Below are positions 15,636 through 23,526 of a stretch of 64,000 bases of DNA, piece by piece; positions within the stretch are counted from its first letter, which is position 1; each line of letters begins with the position of its first letter. A model generated the notes under the pieces. The model was not told the DNA's origin. It searched no databases and was given only the letters and a program-made list of their open reading frames with translations. Location of the stretch: contig NZ_CP183878.1 in assembly GCF_048572895.1 (NCBI RefSeq), positions 744,001 through 808,000 of the forward strand, given 5' to 3'. The position numbers and the translations under genes were made by a program. This DNA is from Psychrobacillus sp048572895. Lineage in GTDB: Bacteria; Bacillota; Bacilli; Bacillales_A; Planococcaceae.

Positions 15636-16454
15636 ATGGAACCTATACTTAAAGTAAGAAATTATTTAGTGGATAATGCAGAGACGATTATACGAGAAAT
15701 AACACATTCAGCACTGGATAATTTAACTATTAAATTGATGCCAGAAGAGCTAGAACATGCCATTCAAAAAAATATACAGTTTTTAGTATTGTTGGCAGAG
15801 TCATTGCAAGACTCCAAAGAGTCAGCAGAAGAAGAACTTAAACAATGGAGTAAACAGACCGGTGAAGAAGAAGCGAAAGTGTTTCATCAATTTTCTGCCG
15901 TCATAAAGCCATATGCTATTAATCGATTATTATTTTCACAAAAAATTTCTGAAATTTCCATAGAGAATAAGTTAACAACAGAGGATGTTGTGAGAGTGAA
16001 TAATCGATTCTGTTATTTGATGGATGTAAGTATGATTGAAACGATTCGTGCGTATGAAATTTATCGTGATAAATTAATGAAGGATCATCAACGAAAAATT
16101 AATGAATTGTCCGCACCGATTGTTCCTATTAAAGATGGAGTAGCTGTTTTACCGCTAATAGGGGCGATTGATTATACTCGTGTGCAGCATTTGTTAAACT
16201 ATGTAGTACCTACCATTCCAGGTTTAAAGGTTGACCACCTAATTATAGATTTCAGTGGTATTATGGCAATAGATACTGAAATAGCCCAGCATATATTCAC
16301 AATTCATAATGTGCTCGGATTATTAGGTATTCATGTGCTATTCTCGGGAATTCGACCTAATTTATCGATGACAGTGGTCCAAGCAGGAATTGATTTTACT
16401 TCTTTTAATACATATGGAAGTGTTAAACAGGCTATTGATAGTTTAAGATTATAG
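15636..16454 (+). CDS. RsbR-family stressosome protein (STAS domain)
   Basis: A 272-residue RsbR paralogue. Residues 1-140 are a helical N-terminal sensor of the non-haem-globin type; residues 150-272 are a STAS domain with LPLIGAIDYTRVQ and IIDFSGIMAIDTEIAQ. The conserved phosphorylatable Thr of RsbR proteins corresponds to the T of AIDTEIA; the second site is less clear. It should sit in the stressosome with RsbS/RsbT upstream of sigma-B, none of which is in this window. The start is ATG with GGAGTAAAGG upstream. Confidence 0.85.
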   Translation: MEPILKVRNYLVDNAETIIREITHSALDNLTIKLMPEELEHAIQKNIQFLVLLAESLQDSKESAEEELKQWSKQTGEEEAKVFHQFSAVIKPYAINRLLFSQKISEISIENKLTTEDVVRVNNRFCYLMDVSMIETIRAYEIYRDKLMKDHQRKINELSAPIVPIKDGVAVLPLIGAIDYTRVQHLLNYVVPTIPGLKVDHLIIDFSGIMAIDTEIAQHIFTIHNVLGLLGIHVLFSGIRPNLSMTVVQAGIDFTSFNTYGSVKQAIDSLRL

Positions 16455-16463
16455 AATTTAGTT

Positions 16464-16516
16464 AATCCAATCCTTTATTTGAGGTATTGGATTTTTTTTT
16501 TTTTTTTTTTTTTTTT
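16464..16516 (+). terminator. Terminator with a 25-nt poly-T tract
   Basis: AATCCAAT (16464-16471) pairs with ATTGGATT (16486-16493), followed by 25 consecutive T (16492-16516). The tract is far longer than termination needs and leads directly into repeat copy 1. Confidence 0.8.
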
Positions 16517-16523
16517 GAAGATT

Positions 16524-17215
16524 AAGAAAGTATATAAAAATATTCCGTGAACACTAGGTTTGTGGAACTTGAAAGAATGAATAATACTACTGATTTCCGT
16601 TTCAGGTGGACGCTTTCCGCGGGCGTTGCCTCAGCCTCCTCGCTAAGCTGCGGGGTCTTCACCTAACGCTGTTCCCGCTGGAGTCGCCACCTTCCACTAC
16701 AATCCATTTAATGTGTAGTACTCCATTATAAGATTTGACAAAGCATATCGCTTAGATAATAAGATTAGCTCCAGTTAATGTAGGGATAATATGATTTGTA
16801 ATCGCTGATGAAATAGAAATACTGTTATTCAATGATAGATGGTGGCAGGTAATTTCCTTTTAATGGTGTAAGTAGAAGAAATAGTAAGCACTCGCCTTGT
16901 AAAGAAGCGAAATAGCGAACGAAATTGTATCTTCGAGAGCTTGCTCACTATATAGGATAATTATCTTTTCTATAGTTATCCAAAAAAGCACTAACCTGTT
17001 TCTAGTTATAGAAGGGTGAAGGACAGACATAAGCCATAAAATTACCGAAAAAAAGGGATGCTGGTTGGTTGTGACGGACGTCACAATCAACTAGCATCCC
17101 TAAAAATTCACTCGGTAATCCAATAGCAAAACGTCTGTCCAATGCCCTTCGAAAACGATAAAAACAGGTTTTGATCTTAAAGGACCGGGCCTGGTTTTTC
17201 TTATATTTCTGTTTA
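16524..17215 (+). repeat. Dispersed palindromic repeat, copy 1
   Basis: About 0.69 kb of non-coding DNA shared with four other loci in this window. Order: AAAGTATATAAAAA leader, GAATGAATAATACTACTGATTTCCG flank (shared in all copies), palindromic module A (about 16597-16700; GGTGGACGC...GGAGTCGCCACC, type I core), a GCATATCGCTTAGAT motif, a middle segment with AGCGAAC GAAATTG, and module B (16993-17170), a long branched inverted repeat from AACCTGTTT to AAACAGGTT with an inner 21-bp arm pair at 17055-17075 and 17080-17100. The end carries CCTGGTTTTTCTTAT. No reading frame is conserved. Confidence 0.85.
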
Positions 17216-17286
17216 ATTTTATTCGGTGGAGGGTAACTAATTTATGTGAACAACATGAAAAAGGTTGAATAGAAGGAGGAGAAAGC

Positions 17287-19038
17287 ATGCTAGATCGTTA
17301 TTACTGGAATGATACATTATCTTATTTACCCGAGTTAGTTATTGCTATACTTGTACTTGTTATTGGATTTATCGTTGCGAAAGTATTGGAAAATGCTACG
17401 CATAAATTATTAAGAAAGTTTCGGGTGAATGAACGTTTAGGAAATACGAAGTCCAAATGGACCGTAGAGAAGGTTATTAGTAAGGTTGTATTCGTTATTG
17501 TGTTGATATTAGCACTAGTTTTATTCTTTAATATTTTGAATTTGAATACGATGGCAACACCATTTGTTTCGATGTATTCAGGATTGACTGGAGCATTCTT
17601 GAATGTACTAAAAGCCGCTTTAATATTATTATTTGCATGGGTGTTAGCTACTGTTGTGAAAAAAGGTATTCAAATGGCTGGTTCGAAGCTCAATTTGAAT
17701 AAATACTCAGAGAAGGCAGGATTCGACGCAAAACCTGAACACCAAGCGAAGTGGACAGATACTGCAGCAAAGGTTGCTTATTATTTAATATTCCTTTTGT
17801 TTATACCAGCAGTATTGAATGCATTAGGAATTGATGGATTAAGTGGACCGTTTGAAGGAATGCTTGCAAGCTTCTTTAACTTTATACCAAAGTTAATATC
17901 TGCTGCAATCGTCTTTGCAATTGGTTGGTTTGCTGCGAAACTTGTTCGTAATTTACTAGAGAAATTATTACAATCAGCAGGAGTGGACCGTTTAGCGGAT
18001 AAATGGAAGCTTTCTTCATTTGTTGAAGGTACTAGTTTATCAAAAGTAGTTGGAATCATTGCATTTATACTAATTATGATTCCAGTATCGATTACAGCTC
18101 TGGAGATTTTAGATTTAGAGGGTATTTCAGGCCCGGCTATTGCAATGTTAAATGATGTTATGACAATGCTGCCGAAGATTTTCGTTGCAATTGTATTAGT
18201 ATTAGTGGGCATTGTAGCTGCTAAATGGGTTAAAGATGTTGTTGTCTCCTTACTAGAAAAATTAGGTGTAAATTCTATCTTTGGTAAAATGGGATTCAAA
18301 TCTGATAGTGGAACAGCACCATCGTTTGCTACATTATTAGGAACGATTGTACAGGTTGTTATTATTTTGTTATTTGTAGTGGAAGGTCTTCAATTATTAG
18401 AGCTAGACTTTATGGTAACGTTGGCTACGGGTATCTTTGCATACTTGCCATCTGTAATAGCGGCGATTATCATTCTAGCAGTAGGATTCTGGTTAGCTAA
18501 TTTAGCAGAAAAAATAGTTGGCAATGTGATGAAGCATTCATCAGGAACACCACATTTCCTTCGTTATGTAGCGAAATATGCTATTTTAGCTTTTGCTTTA
18601 TTCATGGCATTAGATCAATTAGGTATTGCTGCTTCTATTATTAATGCAGCATTCATCCTTATTCTTGGTGGAGTAGCATTGGCGTTCGGACTTGCATTTG
18701 GGCTTGGAGGCAGAGAGCATGCTGCAAAATATTTAACGAAGATGGAAAAAAGCATAAATGATGCAGAAGTATCACCAGAAAAATATCAACAAGAAAAGGA
18801 ATCAATGAAAGAATCATTTAAAGAGAACTTTCAGGATCCTAAAAAGGCGGAACAAAGTTTAAAAGGCACAAACCCTCACGTAGACGAGGTAAGTCCAATT
18901 CATGAAGCGGATGTAAATGAAGTAAGTCCTGCGCACGAGGAAGACTCACCGAGCACGGGTTATAATATTCCATCGACGGATGATCTACACCCTTTTGAAG
19001 ATTTACCACCGGTAAACGAAAGAAAAGATGAACAATAA
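17287..19038 (+). CDS. Mechanosensitive-channel-like protein with repeated TM-helix domains
   Basis: A 583-residue integral membrane protein. It has five similar units, each a hydrophobic helix ending in (W/F)xAKxV or a like motif and followed by a LxxLGV(D/N) segment; examples are FAIGWFAAKLVRNLLEKL and LVLVGIVAAKWVKDVVVSLL. These are the conserved TM-helix repeats found in MscS-superfamily proteins without a full MscS beta domain. The last helix is followed by an ALAFGLAFGLGG Gly/Ala-rich segment like the MscS pore. The C-terminal 110 residues are hydrophilic and cytoplasmic. Probably an osmotic-stress channel. ATG follows AGAAGGAGG. Confidence 0.8.
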   Translation: MLDRYYWNDTLSYLPELVIAILVLVIGFIVAKVLENATHKLLRKFRVNERLGNTKSKWTVEKVISKVVFVIVLILALVLFFNILNLNTMATPFVSMYSGLTGAFLNVLKAALILLFAWVLATVVKKGIQMAGSKLNLNKYSEKAGFDAKPEHQAKWTDTAAKVAYYLIFLLFIPAVLNALGIDGLSGPFEGMLASFFNFIPKLISAAIVFAIGWFAAKLVRNLLEKLLQSAGVDRLADKWKLSSFVEGTSLSKVVGIIAFILIMIPVSITALEILDLEGISGPAIAMLNDVMTMLPKIFVAIVLVLVGIVAAKWVKDVVVSLLEKLGVNSIFGKMGFKSDSGTAPSFATLLGTIVQVVIILLFVVEGLQLLELDFMVTLATGIFAYLPSVIAAIIILAVGFWLANLAEKIVGNVMKHSSGTPHFLRYVAKYAILAFALFMALDQLGIAASIINAAFILILGGVALAFGLAFGLGGREHAAKYLTKMEKSINDAEVSPEKYQQEKESMKESFKENFQDPKKAEQSLKGTNPHVDEVSPIHEADVNEVSPAHEEDSPSTGYNIPSTDDLHPFEDLPPVNERKDEQ

Positions 19039-19044
19039 GATATG

Positions 19045-19079
19045 GCTCCAGCGAGAAAAACCTCGCTGGAGCTTTTTTA
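19045..19079 (+). terminator. Rho-independent terminator
   Basis: GCTCCAGCGAG (19045-19055) pairs with CTCGCTGGAGC (19062-19072), followed by TTTTTT. Confidence 0.95.
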
Positions 19080-19291
19080 ATAGAGAGAGTAGTTTTCCGA
19101 CTGATTATTCAGAATTACCGACCGATACTGTTACATATTCAACCGATTCTCATTATTTCGCCTAATATCCAATCTATCATCCCATTTATGTAGTTATGAT
19201 TTCTTTACTAATTATGTATAATAGTATTAAAGTTTTAATAATCAGTGACTTCTGAATATTAAAATTATTAAATGTTAAAAGGGGGAATAGA

Positions 19292-20785
19292 ATGTTTGTA
19301 TCAGAGAGATTGGCATATTTGGCAAAGGAACAGCCATCGAAAATTATTACTTCTTTTAAAGGTAGGGAGACAAGCTACGAGGAATTATTCGAGCAGGCTA
19401 AACGACTTGCGGGATATTTTCAGGTCAAAGGGTATAAACAAGAAGATATTATAGCTGTATATTTGATAAACTCAGATTACTTTTTGACTTGTTATTATGC
19501 CTGTCAGCTTGGCGGATTTACTGTTTTACCGATTAACACAAAGTTAACAGCAGCAGAAGTCAATTATATATTTAATCATTCAGAGGCAAAGGCTTTAATA
19601 TATGACACTCGTTTACAATCGATATTAGACGATATTCCAGAAGCATTGAATAGTTTCGAAGATCTTTTGCATGTAGGAGAAGAGGATACGCTACTCACTG
19701 TATTAAATGATCAAAGCTTGTTATTTAATGAAGTAAAAGTGGATGGAAATACAACGACGGTTATTTTCTATACATCAGGTACGACGGGAAAGCCAAAAGG
19801 GGTTATGCTATCAGCGGCAAATGTTCGAGCAACGGCTAAACTTTATGGAGAGGCCCTTGAACTAAATTCAGCGGATCGTATGCAAATTGTAGCTCCTCTT
19901 TTTCATTGTGCAGCCAGTCATGTATTTAGTATTCCGGTTATTTATGCTGGTGGAACTGTCGTTATTGAAGAAGGTTTTTCTCCAGAACAAACGATGGATA
20001 CATTGGAAAAAGAAAGAATCACCGTCTTCTTTGGTGTACCAGCAATGTATAGTATTTTATTGAATAGCTCCAAAATGGAAACGCTCAAGCTATCTAATTT
20101 AAGATTATTTACGTATGGTGCGGCCCCTATGCCGTTTGAGTTAATCCGTAAAATAAAGGCAATATTCCCGGAAGTGAAAGTGCAGAATATATATGGTCAA
20201 ACGGAAAATTCTCCAGCGGCAACGACGTTAAAGGATCATTATGCACTTGAAAAAGTAGGTTCTGTTGGTGAACCGGTGCCCGGGACACAGGTACAAGTTG
20301 TCGATGAGCAGGGCAAACCTCTACCGACTGGTCAAGTAGGAGAAATAGTCATAAAGGGCCCACAGTTAATGAAGGGATATTTAAAAAATGAAGAAGCTAC
20401 GAAACAGGCAATTAGAAATGGCTGGTTATACAGCGGTGACTTAGGACGAATGGATGAGGATGGACTATTATATATTGTGGATCGGAAAAAAGATATGATA
20501 AATCGTGGCGGAGAAAATGTTTACCCGGTAGAAGTAGAGGAAGTTCTGTATGAAATACCTGAAATACTAGAAGCAGCAGTAATCGGTATTCCTCACAAGG
20601 TATATGGAGAGGTTCCAAAAGCGTATGCAGTATTAAAAGAAGGTAAGGAACTGAAAGAAGAAGATGTCTTGACGATATGCTCCAAAAAATTAGCTAAATA
20701 TAAACTGCCGGTTGAAGTAGAATTCATTGATAGTTTACCACGCAATGCAAGTGGAAAAGTGCTAAAGACTATACTGCGCAATTAA
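19292..20785 (+). CDS. AMP-binding acyl-CoA synthetase (long-chain fatty-acid-CoA ligase-like)
   Basis: A 497-residue ANL-superfamily enzyme that adenylates a carboxylic acid and transfers it to CoA. Motifs in order: the P-loop FYTSGTTGKPKGVMLS (near 165), YGQTENSP (A5), YSGDLGRMDEDG (A7), VDRKKDMINRGGENVYP (A8), and the catalytic lysine in PRNASGKVLKT at the C-terminus. ATG follows AAGGGGGAA. The acyl substrate is not fixed by the sequence. It is monocistronic, closed by a hairpin. Confidence 0.9.
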   Translation: MFVSERLAYLAKEQPSKIITSFKGRETSYEELFEQAKRLAGYFQVKGYKQEDIIAVYLINSDYFLTCYYACQLGGFTVLPINTKLTAAEVNYIFNHSEAKALIYDTRLQSILDDIPEALNSFEDLLHVGEEDTLLTVLNDQSLLFNEVKVDGNTTTVIFYTSGTTGKPKGVMLSAANVRATAKLYGEALELNSADRMQIVAPLFHCAASHVFSIPVIYAGGTVVIEEGFSPEQTMDTLEKERITVFFGVPAMYSILLNSSKMETLKLSNLRLFTYGAAPMPFELIRKIKAIFPEVKVQNIYGQTENSPAATTLKDHYALEKVGSVGEPVPGTQVQVVDEQGKPLPTGQVGEIVIKGPQLMKGYLKNEEATKQAIRNGWLYSGDLGRMDEDGLLYIVDRKKDMINRGGENVYPVEVEEVLYEIPEILEAAVIGIPHKVYGEVPKAYAVLKEGKELKEEDVLTICSKKLAKYKLPVEVEFIDSLPRNASGKVLKTILRN

Positions 20786-20804
20786 ATTAGATATTAGATA
20801 CCTT

Positions 20805-20842
20805 AGCATTCTATTTAAGTCATTTAAATAGAATGCTTTTTA
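20805..20842 (+). terminator. Rho-independent terminator
   Basis: AGCATTCTATTTAA pairs with TTAAATAGAATGCT, followed by TTTTATA. Confidence 0.9.
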
Positions 20843-20845
20843 TAT

Positions 20846-21474
20846 TGTCAAGTGCTGATAATTATTGAAAGCCTAAGAAAACCTCTATCTAAATAATATC
20901 ATGTACAAATAAATTAAAAATCCATAGGAAAAAATTTACTACATTAAAAGAACTCTAATTGGTTCGTATGGGAAAAAACCATAGTTTTGAGTATCTTTGT
21001 ATCGAGGTTTTTTTGCGAGGTAATATCCCAAAAATGAGTAAAAAGTAATCAATATATTTTTATTTAGTATTTTTGCGCTTAAATATTCTCTTTTTGTCCA
21101 AAATCAAAAACAAAAAAATGTTATATAAATTTAGTAGTGAAATTACGTGACAAAAGTCTATGAGTTTATAGTTCTAGAAAAATTTTTGGATTTTTGTAGT
21201 AATTTTGACTATAAGAATATGTAGTGGTATCTATTATATAAAGGAAAAGTTTGCTAATACTTCTACCATATTATGTAGTTTGTAAATTTTCAAAAAAATT
21301 TGCAAATTTATAAGAAAATAGGTTTATAAATTAGTAGATAGAGGGTATCGGGTATTAGTTGAACTATAATTTACTCTTTTTTGCAAGTAAAGGAAGTATC
21401 TGTGAGGGCTTTTTAAGCACAACGCAGTTATTTTATAAATGCCACAAAATTTCAAGATAAGGGAGATGTATGGA
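20846..21474 (+). promoter_or_regulatory. Long AT-rich leader upstream of the type VII secretion operon
   Basis: About 0.6 kb with no gene. TTTGTAAATTT (21279-21289) and AAATTTGCAAA (21296-21306) form an inverted repeat, and a TATAAT box is at 21365-21370, which would give a leader of about 100 nt before esxA. A second region (20960-21020) has paired ACC/GGT-type stretches (GGGAAAAAACC...GAGGTTTTTTT). In B. subtilis the yuk operon is activated by DegU-P; no site can be named here. Confidence 0.4.
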
Positions 21475-21768
21475 ATGTCAGGAATTATTCGCGTAACACC
21501 AGCTGAGTTAGATGCTATGGCTTCTCGCTACAACCATGAATCAGGGGAGGTTGCTTCTCAAATTGGTCGCCTAGACGGAATGATCGGTGAATTGCAATCA
21601 ATGTGGGAAGGTTCTTCTAGTGCTGCTTTCGCTGAGCAATATGAAAGACTTAAGCCTCATTTCAATGAAATGCGTGAATTATTAAGCGAAGTAGGTATTC
21701 AATTAAGCCGTGCTGGTCAAGCGTTGCAAGATGCAGATCAACAAGTTGCTAGTCAAATTCGCGGATAA
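21475..21768 (+). CDS. esxA: EsxA/YukE, WXG100 secreted protein
   Basis: A 97-residue helical hairpin protein secreted by type VII machinery. The WXG turn is MWEGSSS near residue 43, between two amphipathic helices, and the C-terminal half carries a YxxxD/E-like export pattern (about QALQDADQQVASQI). ATG 21475 has AAGGGAGA at proper spacing; an upstream ATG at 21439 lacks one. First gene of the operon and followed by a weak hairpin, which would keep EsxA mRNA more abundant than the machinery genes. Confidence 0.95.
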   Translation: MSGIIRVTPAELDAMASRYNHESGEVASQIGRLDGMIGELQSMWEGSSSAAFAEQYERLKPHFNEMRELLSEVGIQLSRAGQALQDADQQVASQIRG

Positions 21769-21798
21769 TCTATCTTTTTGAGCATGTCAAAATAGTAG

Positions 21799-21830
21799 AG
21801 CGTCATTCCCATACAGGAAGGCGCTTTTTC
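21799..21830 (+). terminator. Attenuator between esxA and esaB
   Basis: AGCG/CGCT and TTCC/GGAA pairings form an imperfect stem followed by TTTTTCC. Partial termination would give stoichiometric excess of EsxA; this is inferred. Confidence 0.55.
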
Positions 21831-21848
21831 CTTAATTGGGGTGAGAAA

Positions 21849-22088
21849 ATGTATATAGAAATTACAGTAGATCTTTCTAAATACGATGGAAAAGTCTTTG
21901 ATCTAAGACTTTCTGATTACTATACAATGAAAAAAATGATTGATATTGCCTGGCAGGCCAATTCTATCTCCAAAACTCCACGCGAAGGTCATTGGGTGCG
22001 CGTAGTGAATAAAGATAAAATATTCCCTGGACATTTGACGTTAGCCTATTGTGGGATAACGACAGGTGACCGAATTGAAATTATTTGA
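21849..22088 (+). CDS. esaB: EsaB/YukD, ubiquitin-like type VII secretion protein
   Basis: A 79-residue beta-grasp protein: MYIEITVDLSKYDGKVFDLRL opens the fold and LAYCGITTGDRIEII closes it, as in YukD. It is cytoplasmic and needed for, or regulates, type VII secretion. Second gene of the operon. The ribosome binding site is GGGGTGAG. Confidence 0.9.
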   Translation: MYIEITVDLSKYDGKVFDLRLSDYYTMKKMIDIAWQANSISKTPREGHWVRVVNKDKIFPGHLTLAYCGITTGDRIEII

Positions 22089-22101
22089 AGGAGCTACAAA
22101 G

Positions 22102-23460
22102 ATGGCCAAACGTTCACATACATACTTAAAAAACCGAATAGGTGCAGAAATAAATGAAGAACCGCTTAAAACTACTTTTGTCTTTCAAAAAGAGCGAGTA
22201 GGTTTTAAACGAACCGAAGAAATTATTTTTCTGAAGGAAGTTAATCCGAAAATAAAAAAAGACATAGTAATAACCGACGACGAGCTAATTATTCAAGCGG
22301 ATATCCCACCGTCCTTTAAGCGTTTTGATGTTATTCAAGCGGAGGATGAAAAATCTCGTTGGATGTTTGCGTACCAACTGGTGGAGAAGGTTTATTCGCA
22401 TCCATACCCTCGCTTAAATTTAATCGTATCCCCAGAAAACATTGTGTATAGCCGAGGGATGAATCCTGTATTTCTTTATTACGGGGTATTAGGAAGTTTA
22501 CCACCCTTTGAAACAAATGATGAGCGCGTCTGGTTAGAAACCAAAGCCGTAGTTGCAGCAGCAATAGACGGCTCTTTCACATTTGAAGAGTATTTAAAGT
22601 ACTCCGAGATTCTTGAACTAAAGGAAATGGGCGCTACCATTATGTCGATGAAAGAAAGTGACTCTTTACTGGACTTCATAAGTGAGCAAATGGAGCAATT
22701 AGAAGTAAAAGAACAAGAAAATGTGAAGCTTCCCCGGAAAAAGTGGAAAGTAACCAAATGGCTATCGATTGGGCTAGCTGTACTTATTATTCCAGCAATT
22801 GTATTTACAATCATATATTTTGTACATGAAAAGCCAAAAACTAAAAGCTTTATAGATAGTCAAGCATCTTTCCTCGGTCAAAACTACAGCCAAGTAGTAA
22901 CAACTTTAAGTCCTTATAGCGTTAAGTCCATGCCATATATTGTTCTTTACGAACTTGCGTACTCATCTGTTACCAATGAACGCTTGGATGAAGAACAAAA
23001 AGAAAATGTACTTTCAAATATTACATTACAAACCGATGCGGATTATTTAAAATATTGGATTTATCTTGGTCGTGGTGAAGCGGAAAATGCGGTAGATATT
23101 GCTAGGGCAATGGAAGATGGCGAGTTAATCACTTATGCTTTGTTGAAGTTAAGAGAAGAAGTGAAGGCAGATAAAGATTTAACCGGTGAAGAAATGCAAG
23201 AAAAGCTAAACGAAATTGATCAAGAAGTAGAAGAATATGAAAAGTTGATGGAAGAAGTAGAAGAACAAGAACTACAAGAGCAGCAAGAACTTGAGCAGGC
23301 ACAAAAAGAACAGCAAGAACTAGAGACAAAACAAAAAGAGCAACAAGAACTAGAGCAAAAACAAAAAGAACAGCAAGAACTAGAGCAAAAACAAAAAGAA
23401 CAACAAGAACTAGAGCAACAACAGAAAGAGCAACAGCAACAAACTAATCAATCAGAGTGA
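22102..23460 (+). CDS. essB: EssB/YukC, type VII secretion membrane pseudokinase
   Basis: About 452 residues. Cytoplasmic N-terminal pseudokinase-like domain (about 1-215), one membrane helix (WLSIGLAVLIIPAIVFTIIYF, about 220-240), and an extracytoplasmic helical domain. ATG 22102 is chosen because AAGGAG is 9 nt upstream. The C-terminus is unusual: after residue 370 it becomes Glu/Gln-rich coiled coil, with a 10-residue unit (QKEQQELEQK) repeated four to five times, encoded by 30-bp direct repeats (about 23297-23440). It sits between esaB and essC as in B. subtilis. Confidence 0.9.
   Translation: MAKRSHTYLKNRIGAEINEEPLKTTFVFQKERVGFKRTEEIIFLKEVNPKIKKDIVITDDELIIQADIPPSFKRFDVIQAEDEKSRWMFAYQLVEKVYSHPYPRLNLIVSPENIVYSRGMNPVFLYYGVLGSLPPFETNDERVWLETKAVVAAAIDGSFTFEEYLKYSEILELKEMGATIMSMKESDSLLDFISEQMEQLEVKEQENVKLPRKKWKVTKWLSIGLAVLIIPAIVFTIIYFVHEKPKTKSFIDSQASFLGQNYSQVVTTLSPYSVKSMPYIVLYELAYSSVTNERLDEEQKENVLSNITLQTDADYLKYWIYLGRGEAENAVDIARAMEDGELITYALLKLREEVKADKDLTGEEMQEKLNEIDQEVEEYEKLMEEVEEQELQEQQELEQAQKEQQELETKQKEQQELEQKQKEQQELEQKQKEQQELEQQQKEQQQQTNQSE
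23297..23440 (+). repeat. 30-bp tandem repeats inside essB
   Basis: Four to five near-identical 30-bp units (CAAAAAGAACAGCAAGAACT AGAGCAAAAA) encoding QKEQQELEQK. Such in-frame repeats change length by slippage. Confidence 0.85.
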
Positions 23461-23526
23461 CAGCAAACAGAGGAAGAAAATGCGGATAGACAAAATTCTA
23501 AAGTGGTTTGAAAGAAGGTGTAACTA

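Noticed and set aside
16597..16700. Module A as a tRNA, rRNA fragment or large terminator
   Set aside because: No tRNA arms or T-loop; far from a simple stem plus T run; and its core changes between copies.
17781..18299. 172-codon minus-strand frame
   Set aside because: Antisense shadow of the repeated TM-helix protein; no start signal or coherent composition.
23297..23440. CRISPR-like regular repeats
   Set aside because: Direct 30-bp units without spacers, in frame with EssB; protein-coding tandem repeat.
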